Assembly: GCA_002238505.1 (NCBI GenBank)
Contig: MPMM01000012.1
Location: 1 to 64,000, forward strand
DNA length: 64,000 nt
DNA from: SAR202 cluster bacterium bin22
GTDB lineage: Bacteria > Chloroflexota > Dehalococcoidia > Lucifugimonadales > UBA3495
Reading direction: 5' to 3'
The notes beneath the pieces were generated by a model that searched no databases, had not been told where the DNA came from, and saw nothing but the letters and a program-made list of their open reading frames with translations. Both the position numbers and the translations under genes were made by a program. Each line of letters begins with the position of its first letter. Position 1 is the stretch's first letter. Of the stretch, positions 8,366 through 19,400 are shown piece by piece.

Positions 8366-9366
8366 AGGTCATCCTCCGGATCCCAATACCAGCATACTGA
8401 ACCATCAGACGCCAGGTACCCAGGAAGCCAGTTAATCAGAATGGAACCGTCCTCAAAGCGGCCGGTCACTCCATCATGGCGGCAATCACGATTGGAGAAC
8501 AGAGAAGGAAACTGAGACCAGGCGCGGGCATCGCAATCGAGCGGATACGCCTGACGGATAGAGAGCATAACCTCAGAGACCAACTCCGCATCTACGACGT
8601 CAAGTTGAAGAATCAACCGCCGGAGCTCCTCATCACACGAAGATTGAACGACGCGGTCGATGCCCTCGCGGCCGTCCGACAGGGACCAGCCCCAGATTTC
8701 GCGAGAAGAATCGTAAAACCAACAGCCGGACAACGATTCAAAGGGAACAGCGTCGAAATGAATAAGCAGATTGCCTGACTCATCCCGGCCGGTAACACCG
8801 GCGGAACGTTGACCGCCAAACTCGGGAAGGGTCGTTAACCCCTCGGGCAGCAACAAGCCACCAACCCGAAGGCCATGACATACCCGCTGAAGCCCAACCA
8901 CAGGGTCCCACCCTTCAGCCAAGCACGAAGGTGACTCCAGGGCGAAGGTATCAACTGCAGCTGAGACAACCTCAGCGCCAAAAAGCGGCTCGGCCGGTAA
9001 GGAAACAATGAGACTGCGAAACAAAGCCTCGCACCCCGCGGACGAATCGAGATCCGACTGGACCGAACTTAGCCGAGGAACCGGGGTACTGGTTGGAACC
9101 TGGGTCTGACGCTGCCGCAAAGCTCGCGACGAAATGGACACCGACGGAGTAGGAACCACGATCCCGTCAAAATCGAGCCGATCAGCCGACGCGCTGACAC
9201 GAAAGTCATCAGGAGCAGGCAGAGCCGCAACCTCAACACCAAAACCGACGGATTCCCCGTCAGGACCGCCACCAGCGCCAGACGCCGATGAGCCACAGCC
9301 AACGACGAGCGCAGCCAGGAAGGAGAGACACACAAGAATCCTAATTGACAACAGCAGAGACCTCAT
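8335..9366 (-). CDS. Lipoprotein, duplicated C-terminal module
   Basis: This is a 343-aa protein. The start at 9366 gives a lipoprotein signal (SFLAALVVGC, Cys about 18). The long open frame upstream, reaching 9738, is a shadow of virB4. After a Ser/Gly/Thr-rich linker there are two similar modules. Each has a GVTGR segment, a hydrophobic I-NW/IHF strand and a C-WYWD or C-WFYD motif (VTGRDESGN then CWFYDSSREIW; VTGRFEDGS then CWYWDPEDDLW), so the domain is internally duplicated. It overlaps virB4 by 26 bases, suggesting coupled expression. Function is unknown, probably on the outer face of the membrane. Confidence 0.72.
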   Translation of the reverse strand: MRSLLLSIRILVCLSFLAALVVGCGSSASGAGGGPDGESVGFGVEVAALPAPDDFRVSASADRLDFDGIVVPTPSVSISSRALRQRQTQVPTSTPVPRLSSVQSDLDSSAGCEALFRSLIVSLPAEPLFGAEVVSAAVDTFALESPSCLAEGWDPVVGLQRVCHGLRVGGLLLPEGLTTLPEFGGQRSAGVTGRDESGNLLIHFDAVPFESLSGCWFYDSSREIWGWSLSDGREGIDRVVQSSCDEELRRLILQLDVVDAELVSEVMLSIRQAYPLDCDARAWSQFPSLFSNRDCRHDGVTGRFEDGSILINWLPGYLASDGSVCWYWDPEDDLWLFSFEPSS

Positions 9367-11968
9367 CAATACGACGCTCCTGCTCAACGCTGGCCGCCAG
9401 ACGAGCGGCCAACAGCTCAGCGCCAATGCTAAGACCCTCATCGCCAGACCGCTCCTGCATATTGGCAAATTCAGCAGCGAGGGTGGCATCACTCTCACCA
9501 TGGAACCGCCACGACTGGTCAAGAAGCAGCTCACGCTCCTCAGGCGTGGAGACGACCTCCAGGGGAAAGGCCCCACCATCCTGGTCAATAAAGACACCCT
9601 GGCCACGAATGGCGGTGGAAAGGAAGCCCCTGATGTCACGACCCAAGGCAAGAGCCGTGGCCACCTGATCGAGAGCGGCCGGATCCTGAGACAATGCAAG
9701 CTTGGTGGCGCTGTTTTGCAAAAGGGCGAGACCCGCATGGCCGGTAATTACACCGGCGGACGTATCCTCAGCGAGGAAGTCCTGCACATCCTGCGTGATG
9801 GTAATAAGGCCGAGCTGATGCTTCCGAGCCCGCTTAACAATAGTTAGGAGAGACTCAGCCCCGCTGGGGGTGGCCAGAACCGTCCAGCACTCGTCCACAA
9901 TCAGGCGACGGGGCCGCCGGTTGGTAACCGCAAGCGCCCAGACGACCTGGGCACAGACAGCAATAGCCACCGGCTTGAGAGGACCAGCGAGATTCTTCAG
10001 GTTGAAAGACGTTACCGGAGCTTCCCCAGTCATAAGATCAGGAGCGTCGCCGCACATAAGATACTGGGCCGAGCCGGTGGCAAAAGGCGAAAGAAGATGA
10101 TGGAGCTCGACACCCCCCATTTCCCGGGCTTCGTCGGTCAACAGGAACTTATGAAAATCGGCAATACCGCCGGTGCCCAGAAGGGCATAGGGACCCTTCC
10201 GCTCAAGCTCCTGTTCATAAAAAGCCGTCATACAACGGTCGATGGAAGCCTTCAAAGCAGGCTTTACCTGCCCCTCAAGCATAACGCCGATCAATGAACA
10301 GAGACCCGAAATACGGGTGGCCAAATCCCCAGGATCAGAATAGCCAATGACGAACGGATTAAGCCCGTAACCGGGACTGCCAGGCACGAAGACACGGCCG
10401 CCAAGGGACTCAGTAATCACGCCATACTCACCCTCAGGGTCGATGATGTAAATAGGAATATCCCGCTCCGCCTCCCGGGAAACAATCGCCTTCGTAACGA
10501 AGGACTTGCCGCCGCCAGAGCGAGCCATGATGCACATGTGAGCGTTCATAGCTCGGTCATCGAAAGGATCAAACATGACCGGAGTACGGCTGCGCAAGTC
10601 CATTCCAAACAAAGTGCCGGCGCGTCGATCCAGATCATGGGGAGTAAATGGGAAAAGCCGGAGCATGCTCTCTGAGTCGGTGAAGTCGGAGACGGTAAAA
10701 CCGGCACGACAGAGAGGAAACATCCGTGAAAAAGCCGCCCCCTGCCGGAACTTCAAAAGACGCGACGAGGCCATCAGCGAGCGAAAATGGGAGCTGACAC
10801 GCTCAAGCGAAACCCGTAGACCGTCCCGGTCAGGAGAATAGACGCCGACCATAATGGTCCGCCGGTAAAGCCGTGAGACGCCCCTGGACACCTGCTCCGC
10901 AATCCGAGTGGCATCATCGATGGCGGTTTCGACCTCCGGAGAAACAAGTTTGCCGCTCTGATGGGCCGCGATACGAGCGCCCTCGAAGCGGCTCCGCTGC
11001 ATCTGCAGACGGCTGTGAGACTCCCGCTGGGAAATCGGAAATATCCACAGGGACAAGTCCAGCTCTTCACCGGTCCGGAGCAGCCCTTCAATGAGATCCA
11101 GTGAAATCTGCCTAGGCCACTTGTCGACTTCAAGGAAGGAGACATAGCGCCGGTTGAGCTCAAGATAAGAACTCTCAGCCCGGGCCTGGTAGAAATCCTG
11201 GCGGTACCCGTACCCCATGCCGCTGACACAGGCCTGAAAAAGGAGCGACAGCTCCTCATCACCCATGCGGTCCGCGTTGAGCTGGGCCTGGGTGAGAGCC
11301 GATTGCATCTCCATCTCACGGTCGGCAGCGCACGAGACATACCACTTACGGGAAACCACCAGGCCACAGGTCTCGAGTTCCTCGGTAAAGTCCAGCAGAG
11401 AGTTGGCCACCCGGTTGATAGGACCGTCCTTCATATGCTCCGGACGGGCCTCACGCCACTGGCGCCGAACATCAGAATAATCCGGAGCATGCTGGCGGAT
11501 CAGAACCTGAACCGGAAACTCCATGTTGTTCAGCATGGCAATCCAGCCGGCCATGACGTTATCCGACGTGGAATCACGGCCCTGGACCTCCCAGACCACA
11601 AAGCGGTGCCCGGAGAGGTCTTCAAAAGTGCCGTCGACGACGCGCCGCACTTGGACCAGCATGTTAATGGAAGGCAACGCCGACTCCCGACGAAACCGGC
11701 GGGGAACGAGACGGCCGAGAAACCCACGGCTGCGATCCGGAAGAGACAGGTCGAAAACTGACTCGGAAGGAGGTTCAGGGTCCGGAGGATAATAGCCCGA
11801 CTCAAAATACTGATAATCCTCCGGGTCCGAAAAAGCCCCGAAGTCGGAAAACTGGCCCAAGGACTCAAAATCATCAAAGGCCGGTACATCCTCCGGTCCA
11901 ACAACTTCCGAAGGAGACTCGGGCTTCTTCTTGAAGAAATCAACAACGGCTGAGCCTAAACCAGGCAA
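9341..11968 (-). CDS. virB4: VirB4/TraC-type conjugation ATPase
   Basis: This is the cytoplasmic ATPase that powers type IV secretion and pilus assembly. The 875-aa length fits. Walker A ARSGGGKS is at about residue 480, followed by the typical IYIIDPEGEYG. Walker B RRLIVDECW is near residues 685-697 and the downstream TITQD segment is present. The N-terminal ~430 residues correspond to the VirB4 N domain, preceded by an acidic Pro-rich tail of about 90 residues that is unusual. The start is TTG at 11968 with a strong AGGAGGTG 6 nt upstream. Neighbours are pilin-like, PrgI/VirB3-like and VirB6-like genes in the same direction, as in T4SS operons of Gram-positive type. Confidence 0.92.
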   Translation of the reverse strand: MPGLGSAVVDFFKKKPESPSEVVGPEDVPAFDDFESLGQFSDFGAFSDPEDYQYFESGYYPPDPEPPSESVFDLSLPDRSRGFLGRLVPRRFRRESALPSINMLVQVRRVVDGTFEDLSGHRFVVWEVQGRDSTSDNVMAGWIAMLNNMEFPVQVLIRQHAPDYSDVRRQWREARPEHMKDGPINRVANSLLDFTEELETCGLVVSRKWYVSCAADREMEMQSALTQAQLNADRMGDEELSLLFQACVSGMGYGYRQDFYQARAESSYLELNRRYVSFLEVDKWPRQISLDLIEGLLRTGEELDLSLWIFPISQRESHSRLQMQRSRFEGARIAAHQSGKLVSPEVETAIDDATRIAEQVSRGVSRLYRRTIMVGVYSPDRDGLRVSLERVSSHFRSLMASSRLLKFRQGAAFSRMFPLCRAGFTVSDFTDSESMLRLFPFTPHDLDRRAGTLFGMDLRSRTPVMFDPFDDRAMNAHMCIMARSGGGKSFVTKAIVSREAERDIPIYIIDPEGEYGVITESLGGRVFVPGSPGYGLNPFVIGYSDPGDLATRISGLCSLIGVMLEGQVKPALKASIDRCMTAFYEQELERKGPYALLGTGGIADFHKFLLTDEAREMGGVELHHLLSPFATGSAQYLMCGDAPDLMTGEAPVTSFNLKNLAGPLKPVAIAVCAQVVWALAVTNRRPRRLIVDECWTVLATPSGAESLLTIVKRARKHQLGLITITQDVQDFLAEDTSAGVITGHAGLALLQNSATKLALSQDPAALDQVATALALGRDIRGFLSTAIRGQGVFIDQDGGAFPLEVVSTPEERELLLDQSWRFHGESDATLAAEFANMQERSGDEGLSIGAELLAARLAASVEQERRIDEVSAVVN

Positions 11969-12012
11969 GAAGACACCTCCTAGAATTGTGAAATTAAAAA
12001 TTCACCGGAGCC

Positions 12013-12228
12013 CTAAACAACAATGCCAACCATACGGAGCAAGCCACCAAAGTAAAGAACAAGTCGATCCGCGAGCTCCGGTGAAAAGTATTGGACCAGG
12101 TAGGCCACCAGCGCCACGGCGACGACCAAGGCAATAATCGAAAAAACAAGGCCGGCGAGACGCCGCACAATGAAAAAAACCGCTACCAGGATGAGAACAA
12201 TCACGAGCAGTTGCAAAAAGAGTTCCAT
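12013..12228 (-). CDS. Small two-helix membrane protein of the T4SS operon
   Basis: This is a 71-aa protein, almost all hydrophobic, with two transmembrane segments (about 4-20 and 26-46) and a short amphipathic end. It lies between the pilin-like gene (2-base gap) and virB4. Small membrane proteins at this position in T4SS operons can be pilin-like (VirB2) or accessory. No cleavable signal is obvious. Confidence 0.65.
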   Translation of the reverse strand: MELFLQLLVIVLILVAVFFIVRRLAGLVFSIIALVVAVALVAYLVQYFSPELADRLVLYFGGLLRMVGIVV

Positions 12229-12230
12229 AA

Positions 12231-12899
12231 TCAGCCGCCCCGCTCCAAAGCTTCATAAAAGATAGCGCGGTCGCCACTCCAGGCATCAGTGGCGTTGAAT
12301 ATTACTGTGACGGTACCCTCATAAAGAACGTAGGCCATGCCGAGAATGATCATCCCGATGATGATCCGATAGATTCGAGACCTGCTGGCAGCGAGGTCGG
12401 ACCCTGCCGCGGACTCCTGCATATAAACGACGCCGGCAAAAACAAAACTGAGAGACAGGAACCCGGCCCCCAGTGCGACAGCGAAGTACCAGGCACGGGT
12501 AAGATCCTCGCGAAAGAAAGCGAGAGCACAGTGGCGCTTGAACCAGGTATTCTCAACGACCTGAAGATCCTCAGGCACTCCATACCACCGCCTCTCTTCC
12601 ACATCGAACTCAGGTCCACCGACAGCAACTCCGTCACGTTTCTCAGCACGGAAAGGCACTGAGACGCCACCGAAATCCCTATACTCTATTATTTGGCCCC
12701 TTGGAACGGCAGTTTGCGCCGCCACAGGAGCGCAGATGCAGACCTCGCTGTCCGGATTATCACGGCAAGTAGCGCCAAGCCACTTGAGTGTCAACTCATC
12801 AGCGACACCCTGCGCCGAGACGGGATCCCCCGGCAACAAAACCGACGCGACCGCGAACAACACAATTGCAAAGCGCAGGAGAAAGCCCATCCCCGTCAC
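12231..12899 (-). CDS. Signal peptide plus two-helix T4SS protein, VirB2-like
   Basis: This is a 222-aa protein. An N-terminal signal peptide ends near SAQG (about residue 30). A secreted region of about 105 residues with cysteines (CRDN, CICAP, HCALAF) follows, then two hydrophobic helices (about 138-160 and 180-198) separated by a charged turn with SRSRIYR. This helix-turn-helix membrane unit is like VirB2-type pilins of monoderm T4SS. The GTG start at 12899 overlaps the stop of the PrgI-like gene (GTGA). It could instead be a structural channel protein; the pilin-like topology and operon position are the only evidence. Confidence 0.65.
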   Translation of the reverse strand: MTGMGFLLRFAIVLFAVASVLLPGDPVSAQGVADELTLKWLGATCRDNPDSEVCICAPVAAQTAVPRGQIIEYRDFGGVSVPFRAEKRDGVAVGGPEFDVEERRWYGVPEDLQVVENTWFKRHCALAFFREDLTRAWYFAVALGAGFLSLSFVFAGVVYMQESAAGSDLAASRSRIYRIIIGMIILGMAYVLYEGTVTVIFNATDAWSGDRAIFYEALERGG

Positions 12900-13411
12900 C
12901 GGCCGAAAATAGCCTTGAACGCGTCCTTAAAACCCCGTTCCACCGCTACGGCGCCGTCGTTAACCGACCGGCTAACCTCCGCCTGGACCTCCATCCGGAC
13001 CGCCTGGCCCTGCTCGCTGTCAATATATTCGGCCTTCTTCGACCGGAAGAATCCCAACTGATACCACTTCGAAGAACGCCCCTGCTGTTCCAGCCAGACC
13101 AGGTTACCCCCGACGAGAAGCTCGGCCATTTCCTCATACGAGGGCTTAACAAACAAGCCTTTAACGAGATAAAAAAGGCAGGCCGGCAGGCTGAGCCCGT
13201 AGAGGCGGGCAAAGAGCAGAATCGAGGTTATCAACGTGGCAACGCCGGCAATTGCCAGGCGAACCACGGTACCGTAGGGGAACATCAACGAGATAACCAG
13301 CCAGATCAAAGACACGGCGATGACAGTAAATAGCTCCGGGAGGGACAGGCCCAAAAGATACTTGTCCTTGGAACCAAGAAAAGTAGGGCTGTCGTAACTG
13401 TCGAGGGGCAT
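12896..13411 (-). CDS. PrgI/VirB3-like membrane protein
   Basis: This is a 171-aa protein. The start (SPTFLGSKDKYLLGLSLPELF) follows the PrgI family pattern, where a short charged stretch containing D-K-x-L-x-G-L precedes two transmembrane helices (about 25-45 and 50-70). PrgI and VirB3 proteins sit beside VirB4 in the inner membrane part of the channel. The C-terminal ~90 residues are soluble and charged. It is located between the VirB6-like and VirB2-like genes, consistent with T4SS gene order. It overlaps the downstream gene by 4 bases. Confidence 0.75.
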   Translation of the reverse strand: MPLDSYDSPTFLGSKDKYLLGLSLPELFTVIAVSLIWLVISLMFPYGTVVRLAIAGVATLITSILLFARLYGLSLPACLFYLVKGLFVKPSYEEMAELLVGGNLVWLEQQGRSSKWYQLGFFRSKKAEYIDSEQGQAVRMEVQAEVSRSVNDGAVAVERGFKDAFKAIFGR

Positions 13412-13435
13412 CAGAAAACCTCAAGTTAAACAGGA

Positions 13436-16400
13436 TTACATGGAATCGAGAATCTTGTTGAGAGTCTCATTCATCTGTTCCATCTGATTGGTCAAGGCCC
13501 GGGTGCGCTCGGAATCAGCATCGGGGCGCTGCTGCTGTGCGCCGCGGTAGGACTGGCCACGTCGCTCCTGGCCGCCGCCCTCACCCTGACCGCCCGAGCC
13601 ACCCGGGGAACGGGAAGGATAGGCAAAATTGCCACTGAGCAACGAACGAATGCGACCATTAACCTCCTGGGAGCGTCTTATACCGGCACGACCGCCGGCC
13701 ATCCCGGCGTTGAAGCGATCAGAAAGGCTGGGGCCAGGCCTACGGCCAAAAGTACCGCGAGGCTCGCCAGCAGAAGGGGTCTCCGACTCGGAGCCGGAAG
13801 GAGAATCCGCACCACCGTCCGGGGGCAGCGCCGGACGAAAGCCGGAGACCATGCCAGAAGGCGACTGATCACCAGGAGAGGCAGGGCCTACACGCCCACG
13901 GCCGGACTCAGGACCCCCGGACACAACATTACGGGGAGAACCTGGGCGCTGCGCTTGACCACGGCCCACTACGCCAGAAGGACGATTCGCACCAGGACCA
14001 GAGCCGGTTACCTGACCCGCAGCAGGAGACCCAGCAGGTGGAGGAACAACAGCGCCGCTCGGACCCACACCCTGATCAGGCACACCAGAAGCCGAAGCAA
14101 TGCCGCCGCGCGGGCCAACACCGGAGACAGGAGCCCCAGAAGAAGTAAGAGGACGCCCCGCGACAACGGTGCGGTTAAGCGCGCCAAACTCGCCAGGACT
14201 TCGCATAACAGACCACGCGCCACGGGTAGACGCGCCAGGGATACCTCCTGTCATGAGCTGACGGGCGGTATCAACATTAGCGTTGTTATCAAAGGGCTGA
14301 TTGACACGACCCTCCGAATCAGAGAGACCGAGTCGGTCGCGATTCAGACCCAAGCCAATCGAATGCATACGAGTCATACGACCAGGCGGAGTGCGATTCA
14401 ACCCGTCAGGGCCGCGACCCTCAGGTCCCCCAGGCATACCAGGCGCCGGGGGCCCATGCGGGCCGTAAGGAGCGCCGGGAAGGCCGGCCAGAGACGAAGG
14501 CTGAGCCAGCAGACGTCCCCTCCGGTCGCCAGAGTCCGGATACAAACGGTTCGCGGACCTGAACCCAATGTTGCCAACATCCTGACCCATCGCCACAGGA
14601 GCAGGAGGCCCTTCCGGGCCGCCAGGATAGCCCGGCAACTCGCCCTGCACGGGCACCGGCACACCAGCATAGGCGCCGGGCAACGCCCCGGACTGAGAGA
14701 CGGAACCCTCCGGAACCTGGCCGGCTCGGCCGGAAGCAGGGCCGCCGCCAACGGGCGGCGGAGAAGAGCCCGGATCACGCTGACCGGGCAAAGGCGCGCT
14801 GCGGCGCCCAGGAGCCACCTGTTGACCAGATCTCTCATCAGGTCGGCCCACTGCCGGAGGCTGCTGACCTCCAGTAACAGGAGCCCCCGGGCGGGGAGGA
14901 GCCACCACAGCGGCCTGGGCGGTAGGCTCACCGCCGCTGACCTGCCCCGCGGTCTCGCCAGAAGGTGTCTGCATCGACTGCCCGGCGACCACGCCGGACT
15001 CTGCCTGAGCAGACTCAGGGTGGGAAGAAACCGACTGCTGCTGAGGCTGCTCAGACGATACGCTGCCTCCCATACGGCGGCCTAGGTTGAATCCAGCCGA
15101 GCGGACCGAGGAAAATGGGCTGAAGGACCGGCGACCGGTAGTGCTGACGTTCCCAGACTGTCCCTCCGAACCGCCGCCATTATTGACCGAACCGCCGCCT
15201 GGCGGATCATCACCGCCACCGCCACCGCCGCCCGGCGCACGGACGCCGCCGCCAGGGGGCCGCATGCCCCCGCCCCCTCGAACCATGCCCATCATCCCCG
15301 AAGAGGACGAGCCGCCAGCGCCGGCGAATCCGGCCGCAAAGCCAACGCCAGCGGAGGCAACCGTGAGTGCCGCGGCCCCAGCCATCATAAGGAGACTGCC
15401 AAATCCGTCAAAGACACCCTTGGAACCCGGGTTAACGATGTCAGGCACCTTCCCGGCCAGGAAAAAGATGGCGAACGCCATGACAACAGCGATAACGAAG
15501 TCCATCAACGAGTCGGCGTTGGTGCTGTTGAAATAACCCTCGGCGAAGTACAGACCTACAAACAGAACTATTACAACGACAACCTGCTGGAACACCGTGC
15601 CAAGGAACATGGTGACCCACTTGTTGGTCCAATGACTGGTATTAGGAGAGCTGTAGAAGACGAAGGCCAGCGGCGCGAAGACTATGAGAACAGCAAGCAG
15701 AGCCAGACGAATCAACAGTCCAAAGACTACCTTTCCGAAAACATAAAGAATGAAGATGAAAATGAAGAGAACGACGATAAGAATGGCCATCAGGGTGATC
15801 TTGCCCAAAATGAAGCCGGCAACCGCAAGCCCAATGGCATCTCCGAAGGCCTGGGTACTGGAGACAGAGTGCTGGAAAAAAGCAATCAGCGCGTCCAGCA
15901 GGAGGCCGAACACATTTCCCCAGATCCCCCACAGGCTCATGCCGGTATACTGACCGACCAGACAGGTAAGATCACCGGCGAGGATAAGGACCATCTGAAT
16001 GATGTAAAGACTGGAGGCAGCCAGAATGAGACCCAACAGCGCCCGGGGAATGAACTCACGGAGACCCACCGAAGAACGGGGATCAAGGCCAAAGTCATAA
16101 GTCATCCTGAGACCCTGCCAGACCAGAAGAACAAAGAAAACGGCACCGGCAAGAATCCACATAAAGCCCCACATGGAGCGCACGATACTATTGTCCCAGG
16201 TCAGAGCTGAAGGAGTCGCGGTGAGAAAATCAGTGCAAATGGCGGTGCCGGTTAAATTCAACAAGGTGAGGCCAGAAAACGCCTCAGCAAGCACATCGGC
16301 AGGGGGAGCATACGAAGCCCCGGCTGCGCCGTCCTGACATTCATAGAGAAGAGGAATCCTGCGGTCCTCAAACTCGCCGTTCTCATCGCGGGCCAAACAG

Positions 16401-19400
16401 GCCATGGTCGCGCCCTTAATGGGAAGAGGCTGCGACGCAGTCCCGGGTCGGGGAGGATCTCCCTCCTTACCAGGAGTTCCGACGTACGGGGTAACCCATA
16501 TCCGATAATTGAAACCGTCAGCGACGGGCATATCCAGAACGTGCTGATTAAGACCCAGATGGTCGCCATCGACATAACGCGCAGTAGAAGCAGGGGCCTT
16601 CAGCTCAAAAAAAGCTTGACTGGGAAGGTCCCCAGGCTCAGCAGCCTCAAAAGAATGAGGGAAACGGTAAATTGCACCATCCAACTCCTGATTGACACCG
16701 CCGTCAACAGGAAGCATCCCCATGGACCCGAACCAAAAGCCGTCAAGATCATAAATGTACGTTTTATTGTGGTCATCGCCACCACGGAGAGACTTGACCG
16801 TATATTCGCGGGGCAAAAAGAACTCCGCAATCTCGGATCCGGCAGAGGGAGAAGTACGAGTGCCGGCGGCAATAGAAACCTTAACCCCGTCAATGGACTC
16901 ATAGACGTCGCGGCTAACATCCTGATGCCAGCGGTAGTCCCACTCGACGCGAACCAACGAGAGACCCGAATTAAAGGCATGCGGGTTAAAACCTTCCGGC
17001 AATTCCGTATCGGCCGGCGTTCCAACAACCTCCTCAAAGACAGCATTTTCAACCTTGCCAGGATCACGATTATCCGCACCTACAGCATCCGCATACGAAT
17101 AAGCCTGAGCCAGGGACTCTGACGAACCCTGTCCAAAAGAGGCCCCGAGAAAGGGCCGATTGAGATCAAATCTTAGACGGTTAACTACGTCATCATCACC
17201 CTCCGTACTTCTCGGAAAGCTATACCAATCAAGCTTGTTATTGACTGACGGCCCCTCACGCTCTGCCGGATCGAGAGGCACCAAGTCGGCCGGAAGATCG
17301 CCCCGACCACCCTCAAGACTTACGAAATCCACATCGGCAACGCGAAGCTCCAGCGAGGGAAGGGTGACACACGAAGACCCATAGACAACACCTGAACTGG
17401 GGGAGCAAGCAACAGGTTCCTCGACACGAACCTTCTGACAGGTCTCAACGCCAGAGGCAACACTGTCAGCCACGGCATTATGATGAAGAACATCGCCCTC
17501 TACGGTGACCGGGGGCTCATACTCGACCGGACCGCCGTTGGTGGCCCGGGCCAGCTCGTCCAGGCCACCACAGGCGGCCTTGGAGACCTCCTTGGTAGCA
17601 GCCGGAGGCGCATCAGAGCCACCCTGGGCAAATGCCTTGAAAATGCCGGACAGCAGCACCCCCAAACCCTCGCCGATGGCGCCGCCCACAGCGCCAGCCA
17701 CAGCACCAGGAATCGAGGCGACGGCGCCGACGGCAGAACCTACCTTCTTCAGAGCGTCAACAAAAGTATTGGTCTCAGAATCCACCGCACCGGCATAGAA
17801 GACGGGCAACACGGCAAGGCGGCAGACAACCCGGCGAACCTGACGTTTCGGGACAGTGAAAAAGTTCGAACCTCCGGCCGGACCGTCGAAAGTGAGATCA
17901 AGAGATGAGTCTTCGTAGGTGAAAGGACTCCGGGACTCGTAGAAAGCAACCACCAGCAGGTAAGGAGCATTGGGATCAAGATCCGAATCCTCAGGAGTAG
18001 AAGCACAGAGACCTGTTGTCTCAACACACGGCCAGCTGGAGGTATAATCGGCGCGAGCCTCAGGATGTTGAGGGACGCCAAGCCGGTCAGCAGCAATCGG
18101 ATCCGACGAAGAGGCCAAGGTATCAGAGAAGACGCGACTCTCCTTGACAACAAAACTGAACTCATTCAGGGAACGCAGCGACCCGGAGTTATTATCGGAA
18201 GGGGAGGCAACGCCAGCCGAGACCAGGAGAAGCGAAGCGAAAGAGAATCCGGCCCCCCCGCCAGCCCGCTGGAAAGGAAAGAAATTGCCGCCAGCAAGAT
18301 TCTCACAGGTAATATCGGTCCGCGACGCTCCAGAACCCTTATACCCGCAGTTGGTAGCCAGCTGACCAGGCTCGCCTTGAGTGGTAAACCCAGAGTTGAC
18401 CAGCTCCTGAGACCCCTGGGGAGAATTAAACAGGAGCCAGTGCTGATCATCCGGAGAGTTTGACTGGATCTCCGGAAGGGAGAAGATCTGCCAGGACAAG
18501 TCCTCGAAATTGGCAGGCCAGCGTACCCGGGTGAGCGCCGGATCCTGATGGGTAGAACCCGACTGAGACTCAGGGTAAACGGTATCAAGAACCGGACGGC
18601 GGAAGCCCCGGTGAGGACCCTCCGACACAGGAAGATTATCGCGGTACCGCCCAGGAAGAGTACGGTCATGCTGGGTATAAGACCACGGTTTCGTACCAAA
18701 GGCTGGGAGCACAGCCAGATCGGGGCCGATGGACCCAAAGTACCAGCCAAAATCAGAGCGATGGGTCGGATCCAGAGTCAAGTTGACATGCAACTCATCT
18801 CCCCCAGGAACCTGGCGCTGGCTCAGAAACGAGTAACCCGCCCCCAGGCTGCCGACACGGCCCTGAAGCGTCGAGCTACCGATGTAACTCACGTCAACCG
18901 GTATAACATTCCGGGTATAAGTGCCATCACCTACCGGAACCTGTATTTCACGCCCCTGGCTGCTGGCCACAAAAGTAGTGTCGAAAAACTCCCCATTATT
19001 TATATCGGTCCCCTCAAAGTGAAGATCAACCGAGTCCGGCTCCGACCGGGTCACGGTTGACGATGAACAGGAACCGCCATTATAAACACAGGTAACCGTG
19101 GTGCTGCTGCTGATGGTAATCGTTGGAAAAGTGCCAACGAGCGTAATGCGGCGCCCTCCGCCATGAGCAGCAGTCCGGGAGGCGATAGTAATATCCGCAA
19201 TACCAGCAACCAGATCATGGAGGAACTGGGCGTCGTCACGCTGCACCCCACCGCTCGGGTTATCAACGTCCAGCCACTGACCGTTGAAAGAAGTAAGACG
19301 GCTGGCGTCACCCGCAGCAGGATCCGGGGGCTTCTGCGGACCAACACGCCGATACGCGTTATAAAGATCACGATGAGCCTGCGTATTGCCATTAGTCTTA

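Noticed and set aside
13955-15085. 376-aa open frame antisense to the VirB6-like tail
   Set aside because: It is the complement of a Gly/Pro-rich low-complexity coding region, is very Arg-rich and has no family features; a shadow.
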